Shown: in pieces, positions 16,571 to 26,300 of the stretch
How positions within the stretch are numbered: the stretch's first letter is position 1
Layout of the letters: each line of letters starts with the position of its first letter
From: an uncultured bacterium
GTDB lineage: Bacteria; Cyanobacteriota; Vampirovibrionia; Gastranaerophilales; Gastranaerophilaceae
DNA length: 64,000 nucleotides
Reading direction: 5' to 3'
Assembly (NCBI GenBank): GCA_949283255.1
Contig: CASDRS010000006.1
Coordinates: forward strand, 1-64,000
Made by a program: the position numbers and the translations under genes
Notes under the pieces: generated by a model
Told to the model about the DNA's origin: nothing
What the model saw: only the letters and a program-made list of their open reading frames with translations
Database searches by the model: none

Positions 16571-18613
16571 CTACAATGCGCCTCCGCCACCATCATTAAA
16601 GTAATCATAATGACGAATATCATCATAGTTGTTAGTAGGCTCTGGAGGAGGTGGAGCCGGTTGAGGAGTAGGCTCTGGTTTCGCCTTAACCTCTGTATGA
16701 CGGCTTCTCAAAAGCATATCTAAGTTTGGTTCCATCGTTAATTCAAAGTGGAAACGACCAACTTTTCTATCCTGATCGAAGTAAGTACTGTTGATTAAAG
16801 GATAGCCCCAATATAAACGAGCACTTAAATCACCAGGCAACTGAACTCTTAAGCCCATACCAACTGATGCCATGAAGTAAGACCCTGAGTGGCCCGAACC
16901 TCCACCAACACCATATTGATATTCATCAACCTGAGGGAAAATACCACCAACGTCGGCAAATACTGCACCTTTTACGTAACGACCGATAAATGGAATTTTT
17001 TCTCCGCTTCTTGGACTTGTTATCTGTCTAGGTAATAACGGGAACATAAGTTCAGCACTTGTGAAGAAACCGTTTTTACCAATCATAGAACCTTCAGCAT
17101 AACCTCTTACAGTAGCTAAACCACCAGCTTGGAATTGATCGATGTAAGGAATATATTTATTATTAGGAATAACCTGATAGTTACCTCTCAATTGACCGAT
17201 TATACCGTGAGAGAAATCATGCAATCTGACAGCGCCACCGAAAATCTTAAAGTAGTTAGACTCTTTACCAAATAGAGGAGCTGCATAACCAACACCTTGG
17301 TTCAAATACCAAATACCATATTTAGTATCTTTTCTCATATTTAATGCTACATCAATACTTGTAACATCATCAGTACCAAGATCTTGTTTACCTAAGCCTA
17401 AACCAGGGAACAATCCGTCAAGATTCATAGAAGATGTTGCTCGTTTGTAATTCAAAGCAGCATAACTCTTCAATTCAAATCCAGGTTTTCTGATTAAAGG
17501 TTGAGTATAGTACAAAGAATATGTATACGCTCTACTTTTCAAATCTAATGGAGAATAAGGTCCATATTTAATCTTAGCAATAGTAGAACTAAACATAAAA
17601 CCTACACGACCGTCTTTACTGTTAACCGGGAAGTTATAATCAGCAAATGGGCTAACAGAACCACCAGAGAAGTAAGTACCTAAGCTTAATCTGTCTCTGT
17701 GGCCAAATAAACTGTCAGCAGTAATCATAGCACCACCACGGATACGGCCTGTAGTGTAACGACCTGCGTTATCCATCATACCTGTAATATGGAAAGGAAT
17801 TTTTTCATGAGCTTTCAACTCAATATCTGTTGTTCCTTCCTTTTCACCGGCTTTAAGGTTTGCTGTCAAAGCAACACCTTCATTGTAACGGTTAAAGTCC
17901 ATGATATCTTTTTCTAATTCAACGATATCAAATAATTCGCCCTCTTTTTGAGGCATACGGGATGTGATATATCCGGTTTTTGTCCAACGGTTCTGCTCGA
18001 CAGTAACATTACCAACTTTACTTTCAATCAATTCTATACGAACATTACCGTTTTGAACGGTTTGTTCAGGTAAAAATGCACGAGCAGTAACAAACCCACG
18101 TTCCGCATATATATTATTAATTTGTTCAACGACCTTTTTTAAATCAGAGATGAAGACATTTTTTCCGACCAAAGGACTAACAATTTTATTGACTTCTTCT
18201 TTTGTCAAAATTTGAGAAGGTGAAACTTCTATAGAATTAACATAAATACTTTGAGTATCCGCACCTTGAATACCACCCTGCATGTATCCGTTATTCGGTG
18301 AATAATCGCTTACAACATCTTTATTTGCAGGATTGCCTTCTCGTCCATATTCTGAATACTCTTGATATTGTTGATTAGCATCCTGCTGAAATCTATTATT
18401 TTTCAGTGCATCTTCCTCATGGCGATAATTCATACCACCCTGCATCTGCAGAAGCTGTAAGTCTTGCTGACTAGGCATTCCATACTGCACTCCACCAGTT
18501 GCACCTCCAAAATTAGACACATCGGATGCCGATACCGGTATAGCAACAGCTAGGAACGCACATATTCCAAGGACTGCTTTTACCAGTTTCATACTTTTAG
18601 TTTTCTTTTCCAT
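16571..18613 (-). CDS. Outer-membrane TpsB/Omp85-family barrel with POTRA domains
   Basis: 680 residues. A signal peptide (LVKAVLGICAFLAVAIPVSA) is followed by a Gln/Tyr/Asn-rich linker (35-120). A ShlB/FhaC-type POTRA follows (122-200, SIYVNSIEVSPSQILTKEEV), then a second POTRA and a 16-strand-type barrel from about 275 to 640. The barrel holds the loop-6 motif ATVRGYAEG (about 502-510) that Omp85 proteins share. This suggests two-partner secretion or surface-protein insertion. Unusually, the barrel is followed by a 40-residue Pro/Glu-rich tail (PEPTPQPAPPPPEP) ending GGGGAL. No TpsA gene is adjacent. GAAGGTG precedes the ATG, and a terminator follows. Confidence 0.88.
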   Translation of the reverse strand: MEKKTKSMKLVKAVLGICAFLAVAIPVSASDVSNFGGATGGVQYGMPSQQDLQLLQMQGGMNYRHEEDALKNNRFQQDANQQYQEYSEYGREGNPANKDVVSDYSPNNGYMQGGIQGADTQSIYVNSIEVSPSQILTKEEVNKIVSPLVGKNVFISDLKKVVEQINNIYAERGFVTARAFLPEQTVQNGNVRIELIESKVGNVTVEQNRWTKTGYITSRMPQKEGELFDIVELEKDIMDFNRYNEGVALTANLKAGEKEGTTDIELKAHEKIPFHITGMMDNAGRYTTGRIRGGAMITADSLFGHRDRLSLGTYFSGGSVSPFADYNFPVNSKDGRVGFMFSSTIAKIKYGPYSPLDLKSRAYTYSLYYTQPLIRKPGFELKSYAALNYKRATSSMNLDGLFPGLGLGKQDLGTDDVTSIDVALNMRKDTKYGIWYLNQGVGYAAPLFGKESNYFKIFGGAVRLHDFSHGIIGQLRGNYQVIPNNKYIPYIDQFQAGGLATVRGYAEGSMIGKNGFFTSAELMFPLLPRQITSPRSGEKIPFIGRYVKGAVFADVGGIFPQVDEYQYGVGGGSGHSGSYFMASVGMGLRVQLPGDLSARLYWGYPLINSTYFDQDRKVGRFHFELTMEPNLDMLLRSRHTEVKAKPEPTPQPAPPPPEPTNNYDDIRHYDYFNDGGGGAL

Positions 18614-18909
18614 TATACACCTTCAATTTAGTAATTAATCTTAACACCTATCGGTATACCACAATTATCATTGTGAAACTTAGATACAGTTATAAAAACA
18701 GTTTCTAAACTTTTATTGCTTTTTTTTTACAAAAATTTACAAATTAGCAAATTATTGTCTTCACCTGATATTATTATATAGGATTTCACTATCATTGTAA
18801 AGGAACTTATAAAAAGTTCACATTAAAGGATGACAAACTAACCAAAAAATCATACAATAATATTAGGAGCGTTTTGAGTTTGTATTCGAAACAGAGAAGG
18901 AGAGATAAA
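18614..18909. other. Divergent promoter region, TpsB/Skp
   Basis: No gene seen. It holds CACAAT-TATC-ATTGTG (18660-18675) on the TpsB side and GAACTT-5-AAGTTC (18803-18819) on the Skp side. The string TATCATTGT occurs twice (near 18666 and 18790). An in-frame TTG at 18874 for the Skp gene lacks a ribosome site. Control of two envelope genes from one region is suggested by position only. Confidence 0.4.
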
Positions 18910-19377
18910 ATGAATAACAAAATTAAACTTTTAGCAATCGGTATTGCAGCTTTTGCACTTGGCTTAGGTGTAAACAACTTTGCAATGTCAGACGTACCTG
19001 CTAATTTTAAAGTTGCTGTAGTTGATGTACCTCAAGTTGTAGCATCTTCTGCTCAAGTACAAGCTTTAAAGAAAGAACAACAAGCTAAAGCTCAAGATGT
19101 TATCAAATACATCGAAAAAGCTCGTAAAGATGTAGCTGCTACTACAGATGAAAAAAAGAAAAAATCGTTAGAAGAAAAATATAACAAAGAATTAGCTACA
19201 AAAAGAGAAGCTATTGAAAAGGAATATACAACAAAGCTTCAAGCAATAGACAAAAACATTTCTGAAAAAATAAACGAAAAGGCTAAAGCCGGAAGCTATA
19301 ATGTAGTATTAGCTAAAGGTGTAGTTCTATACGGCGGCGATGACATTACTGCTGACATTGTAAAAATGGTAAAATAG
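18910..19377 (+). CDS. Skp/OmpH-like periplasmic chaperone
   Basis: 155 residues. A signal peptide (KIKLLAIGIAAFALGLGVNN) precedes a beta strand FKVAVVDVPQVVASSAQVQA, then a long charged coiled coil (about 55-125) and a short C-terminal beta region KAGSYNVVLAKGVVLYGGDD. This is the full OmpH/Skp layout. The family holds unfolded outer-membrane proteins in the periplasm. Divergence from the Omp85-family gene fits that job. GGAG lies 8 bases before the ATG at 18910. A terminator follows, so it is monocistronic. Confidence 0.88.
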   Translation: MNNKIKLLAIGIAAFALGLGVNNFAMSDVPANFKVAVVDVPQVVASSAQVQALKKEQQAKAQDVIKYIEKARKDVAATTDEKKKKSLEEKYNKELATKREAIEKEYTTKLQAIDKNISEKINEKAKAGSYNVVLAKGVVLYGGDDITADIVKMVK

Positions 19378-19396
19378 AGCTGAACATAGAATAAGA

Positions 19397-19433
19397 TAAA
19401 AAGTTCGACATTTAAATTTGTCGAACTTTTTTA
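19397..19433 (+). terminator. Terminator of the Skp-like gene
   Basis: AAAAGTTCGACA and TGTCGAACTTTT form a stem, followed by a T-rich run. Confidence 0.88.
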
Positions 19434-19467
19434 TTTTAGTTAATTTTTATCACATTTTAACAACAGG

Positions 19468-19498
19468 TTGATAAATTTTTATCTGTTTTTTGTATAAT
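19468..19498 (+). promoter_or_regulatory. Promoter of the nucleoside transporter
   Basis: TTGATA, a 19-bp spacer and TATAAT, the latter preceded by TG. Confidence 0.5.
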
Positions 19499-19531
19499 TA
19501 AAGTCGTATATCAGATAATGCTAGAGGTTAT

Positions 19532-20812
19532 ATGGATAGATTTTTTGGAATTTTTGGGATTATATTTATATTTTTAATAGCTTTTTTAATGTCAAACAAC
19601 AAAAAAGCCATTAATTACAAAACTGTAGGAATGGGATTTTTATTACAAATATTTCTTGCACTTTTTGTATTCAAATTTCCTCTGGGAAGAGCTCTATTTA
19701 TGAATCTTGGTATGTTTATCCAAAAAATATTGGATTTTGCAAAAGAAGGCGGAGCTTTCGTATTCGGACCATTAATTGATAATTTTAAACTTGAAGCTGT
19801 TTTTAGTTCGGGTGCAAACATTTTTGCTCTACAACTTATCTGTTCACTAATATTTATGATGATTCTTGTAAATATCCTTTATTACTACGGAATAATGCAA
19901 AGAGTTGTCCCTCTTTTTGGAAAAGCTATGAATAAACTAATGTCCGTAAGCGGAGCTGAGGCATTATCTAATGTTGCCAGTGCTTTCGTAGGTCAAATAG
20001 CCGCTCAAATTATGATACGTCCATATTTAGCAAAATTAACTCGTTCTGAACTCCTTGCATCTATGGCAGGAAGTATGGCATGTATTTCTGCAGCCACAAT
20101 GCCTATTTATATTGGGATTGGAATTCCTGCTCAATATTTACTGGCTTCATCTATCATGGCAGCCCCAGGAGCATTGGTCATATCAAAGATTATGTATCCA
20201 GAAACTCACACTCCAGAGACAAGTGAAGACTTTAAAATAACATACAGTAAGAGAAAAAAGCCATATATCAATGTATTTGATGCGATTTCAGCCGGAGCTT
20301 CAGAGGGAATGAAGGTTGCCATAAACGTTGTTGCAATGATTCTTGCGCTAGTTGCACTTGTTGCGATGATTGATTGGTTTTTGGGCGGACTTGGAAATTT
20401 TATTGTTAAATACATTCATATCAATTTTGCAAGTTTTGACCTAACTCATTTATCACTAAAAATGATTCTCGGTAAAATTTTTGCAATATTTGCATTTCTA
20501 ATGGGGGTACCTCTACACGAAGCAACTACGGTTGGAAGCCTTATGGGCACAAAACTTGTACTTAACGAAATGGTAGCTTATGTCGATTTGACTAACCTGC
20601 CTACTCAGTTATCAGCAAAAAGTTATCTTATCGCAAGTTTCGCTCTATGCAGTTTTGGTAACTTCGGATCAATCGCTATCCAACTTGGAGGTATCGGCGA
20701 ACTTGCTCCAAACCAAAGAAAAAACTTGGCAAGACTCGGCGTAAGAGCGCTTATCGCAGGTACTCTTACATGCTACATGTCCGCAGCTATTGTTGGAATT
20801 TTATTTAACTAG
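19532..20812 (+). CDS. Concentrative nucleoside transporter (CNT/NupC family)
   Basis: 426 residues with about ten hydrophobic segments. Cation-coupled nucleoside uptake across the inner membrane is the family role. Family marks are the gate motif SAFVGQIAAQIMIRPYL, GTKLVLNEMVAYVDL, and the C-terminal FALCSFGNFGSIAIQLGGIG, which is close to the CNT CGFANFSSI helix. The N-terminal segments match the Nucleos_tra2_N arrangement. GAGG precedes the ATG. Monocistronic, converging with queA. Substrate preference (purine or pyrimidine) cannot be read from the sequence. Confidence 0.9.
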   Translation: MDRFFGIFGIIFIFLIAFLMSNNKKAINYKTVGMGFLLQIFLALFVFKFPLGRALFMNLGMFIQKILDFAKEGGAFVFGPLIDNFKLEAVFSSGANIFALQLICSLIFMMILVNILYYYGIMQRVVPLFGKAMNKLMSVSGAEALSNVASAFVGQIAAQIMIRPYLAKLTRSELLASMAGSMACISAATMPIYIGIGIPAQYLLASSIMAAPGALVISKIMYPETHTPETSEDFKITYSKRKKPYINVFDAISAGASEGMKVAINVVAMILALVALVAMIDWFLGGLGNFIVKYIHINFASFDLTHLSLKMILGKIFAIFAFLMGVPLHEATTVGSLMGTKLVLNEMVAYVDLTNLPTQLSAKSYLIASFALCSFGNFGSIAIQLGGIGELAPNQRKNLARLGVRALIAGTLTCYMSAAIVGILFN

Positions 20813-20839
20813 CAGAAACTAAAAAACTTATTAAGACAG

Positions 20840-21895
20840 TTACTTTATATACATACAATCGCCATAAGAGAAAAATCTATATTGATTCTCTATGGCGTCT
20901 TTGTAAGCTTCAAAAATAAAATCTTTACCTGCAAAAGCACTTACTAGCATCAAAAGAGTAGATTTTGGCAAGTGAAAGTTCGTGATTAATTCATCTACAA
21001 CACCAAATTTATAAGGAGGATAAATAAAAAGTTCAGAACTGTCTCTACATGCCTTTATCTCACCAAATTTCTGATAAGCTGTTTCCAAAGTTCTAACAGA
21101 AGTTGTCCCAACCGCTACAATCTTTTTACCTAAAGATTTAGCCTTATTAATCTTTTCTGCTGCCTCCTCGGAAATCTCGAATGTTTCTGAGTGCATCTTA
21201 TGCTCTAACACATTTTCACACTTTACTGGCCTAAAAGTACCCATCCCGACATTTAAAGTAATATATGCAATGTCAATTCCTTTTGCCTTAATTTTTTCCA
21301 AAATTTCTTGAGTGAAATGTAATCCAGCAGTAGGAGCCGCAACAGAACCCTCATCTTTAGCATAAACCGTCTGGTAACGCTCAATATCAAGCTTTTTCAT
21401 ATCTTCACTAACGAGTTTACGTTCAATATAAGGAGGTAAAGGTACATGACCATACTTGTGTAAAACATCTAAAACATCTGCATCACACAAAAGTTCAACT
21501 ACCCATTCACCATCGTCTTCTTTTTTTTCTAGAACTTTAATACGTAATTCTTCACTTACATCAATAAAAGTTCCAACTCTTACACGCTTAGAAGGTTTTA
21601 TTAAAACATCCCAAACATGTTTATCATTATCTAACGGATTTAATAATAAAACCTCTATCTTAGCACCGGTTTCTGCTTTTAGGCCATATAACCTTGCAGG
21701 AAGAACCTTAGTATTATTTAATACAAGAAGAGAATCCTTATCAATAAAATCGATAATGTCATAAAAATGCTGATGCAAAATCTTATGATTTGCTCTATCT
21801 AAAACCATCATTTTAGAGTTTTCTCTTTTGTCTGCAGGGAACTGAGCTATCAATGACTCAGGCAAATCATAATCATATTCACTTAATAACAACAT
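20840..21895 (-). CDS. queA: S-adenosylmethionine:tRNA ribosyltransferase-isomerase
   Basis: Transfers the ribosyl part of SAM to preQ1 in tRNA to give epoxyqueuosine. 351 residues, the family length. Typical motifs are YDLPESLIAQFPADKRE at the N-terminus, VLNNTKVLPARLYG, TAGLHFT and the C-terminal NFHLPKSTLLMLVSAFAG. Its ATG overlaps the stop of yidC by one base (TAATG), so translation is coupled. QueH, the next enzyme of the path, is in this window at 41108. Confidence 0.96.
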   Translation of the reverse strand: MLLLSEYDYDLPESLIAQFPADKRENSKMMVLDRANHKILHQHFYDIIDFIDKDSLLVLNNTKVLPARLYGLKAETGAKIEVLLLNPLDNDKHVWDVLIKPSKRVRVGTFIDVSEELRIKVLEKKEDDGEWVVELLCDADVLDVLHKYGHVPLPPYIERKLVSEDMKKLDIERYQTVYAKDEGSVAAPTAGLHFTQEILEKIKAKGIDIAYITLNVGMGTFRPVKCENVLEHKMHSETFEISEEAAEKINKAKSLGKKIVAVGTTSVRTLETAYQKFGEIKACRDSSELFIYPPYKFGVVDELITNFHLPKSTLLMLVSAFAGKDFIFEAYKDAIENQYRFFSYGDCMYIK

Positions 21896-22986
21896 TATTT
21901 ATCTTCTTTCGTAACATTTTTAGCATTAGCAAGATCAGCATCTGTAACTCTTGCACTTTTTGCAGCTTCCTCAGCATCCATCTGCTTATTAACAATTACA
22001 GTTTGAAGAACCTGAACAACGTTACTTACAATTAAATATATAAATACACCGGCAGGAATAGGTATCATTATGAATGTTGCTATTATCATAATAGGCATGA
22101 ATGTACCCATAGATTTCTGAATTGCCTGCTGAGTAGGATCCATATCTTTCATGTTCTTATTATTCGTAGCCATTATAAGCTTTTGAGACAAGAACATTGT
22201 CAACGCAAAAATAACAATTAAAGCCAAAACATCCCAATGGAAAGCTTTCTGAATTTCTACAGTAGGAATAGATGCAACAAGCAAACTATCTGCTCTATCA
22301 AAAGTTACATTTTCATTTTCTTTTGTATTTATATCTGTAACATTTATTTCAGCCTTAGTAATCTTATCAAGCTGACTAAATTTTAAATCTAAATGATCCA
22401 AACTCATTTTTAAATCAAGTTTTTCACCGGGAACGATATCTCCCTGAACCTCTAGAGCATTCTTAGGTTTTGTAATCTTAACATTTTCAAGAACCTCATC
22501 ACCCAAATATACTCTGGCAGTTTTTCCAGGAATAAATACATCATATTTTGATGTTCCCATTTTCCCGTCATTTGAAATTCCTGCACTTGCTCTTAGGGTT
22601 GTATCCAATCTGTTAACAAACAAGAACTTTGAATTACCGGCAAGTGAAATGAATTGAGGACTCATTAAAGCTGTATACAATAAGATGAAAATAGGCATCT
22701 GAATTAACAAAGGTAAACATCCGCCCATAGGGTTGAATTTATGTTCTTTATAGAATTCCATAAGTTTTTGTTGCATAACTTGCGGATTACTTTTATATCT
22801 ATCCTGAATAGCCTTCAACTTTGGCTGAAGCATTTGCATAGTACGCATATTTCGCTGCTGCGACACATTTAAAGGCCAAATAGCAGCTCTCATAATCAAA
22901 GTTAAAGCTACAATAGCCATCCCATAACTACCAACATACGCAGCAAGAAGTTTTAATAACTTAATGGTTAAACCTACAAAATCCAA
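21895..22986 (-). CDS. yidC: Membrane protein insertase YidC/OxaI with an internal extracytoplasmic domain
   Basis: Inserts and folds inner-membrane proteins. 363 residues. The first core helix holds the groove arginine (LIMRAAIWPLN, R33), then the cytoplasmic hairpin MQMLQPKLKAIQDRY and LPLLIQMPIFILLYTAL. Between that helix and the next (HWDVLALIVIFALTMFL) lies an extra domain of about 115 residues (130-245), beta-rich, on the outer side. Gram-negative YidC normally has its big domain after the first, N-terminal helix, which is absent here. The start is a TTG: an in-frame TAA lies seven codons upstream, no ATG intervenes, and AGGG precedes it. Co-translated with queA. Confidence 0.9.
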   Translation of the reverse strand: MDFVGLTIKLLKLLAAYVGSYGMAIVALTLIMRAAIWPLNVSQQRNMRTMQMLQPKLKAIQDRYKSNPQVMQQKLMEFYKEHKFNPMGGCLPLLIQMPIFILLYTALMSPQFISLAGNSKFLFVNRLDTTLRASAGISNDGKMGTSKYDVFIPGKTARVYLGDEVLENVKITKPKNALEVQGDIVPGEKLDLKMSLDHLDLKFSQLDKITKAEINVTDINTKENENVTFDRADSLLVASIPTVEIQKAFHWDVLALIVIFALTMFLSQKLIMATNNKNMKDMDPTQQAIQKSMGTFMPIMIIATFIMIPIPAGVFIYLIVSNVVQVLQTVIVNKQMDAEEAAKSARVTDADLANAKNVTKEDK

Positions 22987-23073
22987 TTTCCCTAATCCTC
23001 TTATTTATTCATAAATCTAATACTCTATATAAGTTATTATAAAAACACCCCTAAGTCAAGAAAAGGTAAATAA

Positions 23074-23101
23074 AAAAAGAACCTCATAAGAGGTTCTTTT
23101 T
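23074..23101 (-). terminator. Terminator after tRNA-Pro
   Basis: AAAAAGAACCTC-ATAA-GAGGTTCTTTTT. On the minus strand it directly follows the tRNA and ends in T-rich sequence. Confidence 0.88.
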
Positions 23102-23104
23102 AAA

Positions 23105-23181
23105 TGGTCGGGATGACACGATTTGAACGTGCGACCCCCTCGTCCCAAGCGAGGTGCGCTACCAAGCTGCGCCACATCCCG
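23105..23181 (-). tRNA. tRNA-Pro (anticodon TGG)
   Basis: The 7-bp acceptor stem CGGGATG/CATCCCG, a D arm with GCGCAGCTTGGTAGCGC, the anticodon stem CCTCG/CGAGG with loop CTTGGGA, and a T arm with GTTCAAATC. The 3' CCA is encoded. 77 nt. Confidence 0.97.
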
Positions 23182-23270
23182 ATGGTTTTGTAACGCTATT
23201 CACGCTACTTCCGAGTTATCGGCTACAAGAGTTATTTTATGTTAAACATTTCAGGAAGTCAAGCCCGTTT

Positions 23271-23310
23271 ATAAAAATAGGTTGAGAAAATTTTCTCAAC
23301 CTATTTTTAT
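23271..23310 (-). terminator. 40-nt perfect palindrome, terminator of the GT5 gene
   Basis: Both arms of 20 nt match exactly (ATAAAAATAGGTTGAGAAAA and its complement). A tetraloop and a T-rich end fit an intrinsic terminator for the gene that stops at 23329. In DNA it is a perfect cruciform sequence. Confidence 0.82.
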
Positions 23311-23328
23311 TATAAATATCTCATTGAC

Positions 23329-26300
23329 TTATGCTGCTTGTGATTGTAAAACTTGAGGTTTCAAAACCTTTAAATCAGCAAATACTTTTGCATATTGAGC
23401 CATTGGTCCATCTTGAACTAACCAAGAGAAATCATTTTTAAATGACTTAGTCATCATTTGTCTAAATTGCTCTTTGTTGTTAAATACATCCAAGGCTCTA
23501 CCCATAGCCTCTGCAAAATATTTCTTATTTTCACCAATTACAGCTTCTTTTGAAGGTGTATCCGGCTTAAATTTAGAGAATATAGCGTCAACTCCGTCAG
23601 TTAGACCTGAAGTCAAACCACCTGTCATATTTACGATAGGAATTGCACCACTCCTTACGACAAATTGCTTATGAACTAATCCGCATGGTTCAAACCAACT
23701 TGACATGATTGAATAATCTGACATCAATTTACAAGCATCATATCTGCCTGGTTCTGAGAACAAGTTTGCAAACACAATTCTCTTTGCTGCAGCTTCGCCG
23801 CCTAATTCTGGACTGCTTGCGACTTTACGTTTAATCTCAAGAAGCTTATCTATATATGCTTTAACGCCATCACCCTGAGCATAGAATACAGGATAATTTC
23901 CATCAGGAAATTTACGAGATCTCAACATTTCTTCAATTGATTCTGCAAAGATATCAAGACCTTTTTGGTCAACAATACGACCTGCAGTTGATACAATCAT
24001 TGTGTTCTCGTTAACACCTGTCAAATCCGTCATCTCTTGCATAGACAACTTCATCGGGTTCTTCGGATCTTTAACATCTGCAATAACTCTGTCTAAAATA
24101 ACTTTCTTGTTGTGATTGTGCCATTCAAGAACATCATCACCTTCCTTATAAACTCTCAAAGAATTATCCGGAAGCGCAAGTTGTTTTTCTAACGTACGAG
24201 CTACTTCTGCTGTCAATTCATTGTTTACCCTGTCACATCCGTTTGTAATACCGACGATCGTTTTCTGCCCGTTCAACATTTCAGAATGATCAGATGCCCA
24301 TTTTCTTAACCTAAACAATTCAAAGTTTTCACGACCATATACGCCTTGAGTTGCGATTTCTTCCATATACTTGTCTGATACAGGAATAATAGTATCTGAA
24401 TATGCTGTAGCCATAGTCTGAGGGTTTACACACTCGCCGTGCATCAAGCCGTTCCAACATTTTGCCGGTAAACCTGCCTCATTTGCAGCCTTCATTGCAA
24501 ACTCATCAGCTGCCTTTTCTGCTTCAGTTAATGGTTTATTTGCATTCTTCTTTTCCATTAACAACTTACAGAACACATCAGGATTTTCTTTAACATTTTT
24601 AGATACATAACTTTCAAGTGCACATTTATATACATCAGGCATATAAGCATTTTCTACGATTTCTGCAGCATGCTCGCCGAACAAGATGTTCAATAATTTT
24701 GAATTTGAATGTGCAGTTTGTCCTGACAATCTTGCATTATGTAATATTGTAACAACCGGAGTATTGTAAAGCTTGTCAGCTTCTTTCTTACTCAATTCAC
24801 CTGTTACATCCTTAGCCTTAGTCAACAATCTCATCATTGCAGATATACCGCCTGTGTGCCAATCATTTCCAATAATTAAATCAGCACCAAGTCTTTCATT
24901 TGTATATTCATGACTCTTAGATAAGAATTCATAGAAGAATTTGTCAAAGTATGCAAATCTTTCAGATTCACCTGAATTAATTGTCTTGTTATCATAAATA
25001 GTTTTTGCTTCACCATCAAAACGAGGCCCTTGCATTTCGAATTTTTCATTCTTATAGAATATACCATCAAATGAAACTCTAGCTTTGATATGACCATCAC
25101 CGTCACCTACCAAATCTATCAAACCTTGCTTCCACAAGTTACCGTTTTGAGTTTTGAATTCCGCTTTCTTATCTTCAAGAGGTTTTCTTATAGACTTAAC
25201 CTGTTCTTTTATAGAATTAATTTCTGACGCAATATTTGTTCTTTCTTCTGCAGATATATTTTCAGTTAAACGTTTTTCTTTTTCTGTAATCTGTGCCTCT
25301 AATGGTGCAATATCCGCATTAATTTTATCTCTTAAAGGCGCAGTATCCGCATAGAACTTGCGATATGCTTCTTCATAATTTTGAATACTCTTGTTATATG
25401 CTGCCAAAGTATTTGCATCTAAATAACTTCTCAACAAGTTATAATCAACATCTTGTTTGATACCTTTAGCCATATAAACATCAACATCTTGAACAGTACG
25501 CATCATGTCATCATAAACAGGAATCTTAGCAGAAGCAATTTTCTCTAAATTGCCTACAATAACTTTATCACTTCCGTTCGGACCTGCGAATTTAGAAACC
25601 CAATTATATTTACCGTTACCAAGAGCATTAAGTGCATAATTTGTAGTTGATACACCGTTTTTATCTGACTTATACAATATTTCACCCAGATACATCGGCA
25701 TATCTAAAACCAAACGAACATTTTGTTTATTATTTATAAATGCGCCTAAATTTGCAATAACTTCTCTAGGAACATCTGCCATACCACCGGTCTTAGCAAA
25801 ACCGTTAAATTCTGCGGTTGGAACTCTTATAGTAATATTATCGGAAGGAAGCATATTTGAACGATCAATCAAACCTAACATTCTTCTTGAAGATTCAGTT
25901 CTTAATGCATGCTCTAATTCTCCCGTATATCTGCCATATCCATTTAAGGTATTAGCAAGTCTCATTTTATTACCATTAATAGTAACTTCTTTAGATAAGA
26001 AGTTTGCACCCTTTGCAAGTATTACAGGAGTAGATTTTTCTGAAACTTTACCTTCTACATCTTTAATACTTTTATGGATATCATCTATAATTCCGTCAAA
26101 ATATTTGCCTAAACCTTTCCTATCGGCGACTTCAGTATCAATTCTATTTGACAATCCATTTATAGAAGTTTCTACCTTTTGACCATATATATTCAATTTT
26201 TCTTCAACTTTAGAAGCTATTTGCTGTTCTAATTTATCTAAAGCTTGAGACATGTTCTTTGTCTTGTGGTTTTTCAACCCGCTAACAGCATTAACCCCAA

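Noticed and set aside
18874-18909. TTG start for the Skp-like gene
   Set aside because: It would put a charged dodecapeptide before the signal peptide. The ATG at 18910 has GGAG and a normal signal sequence.
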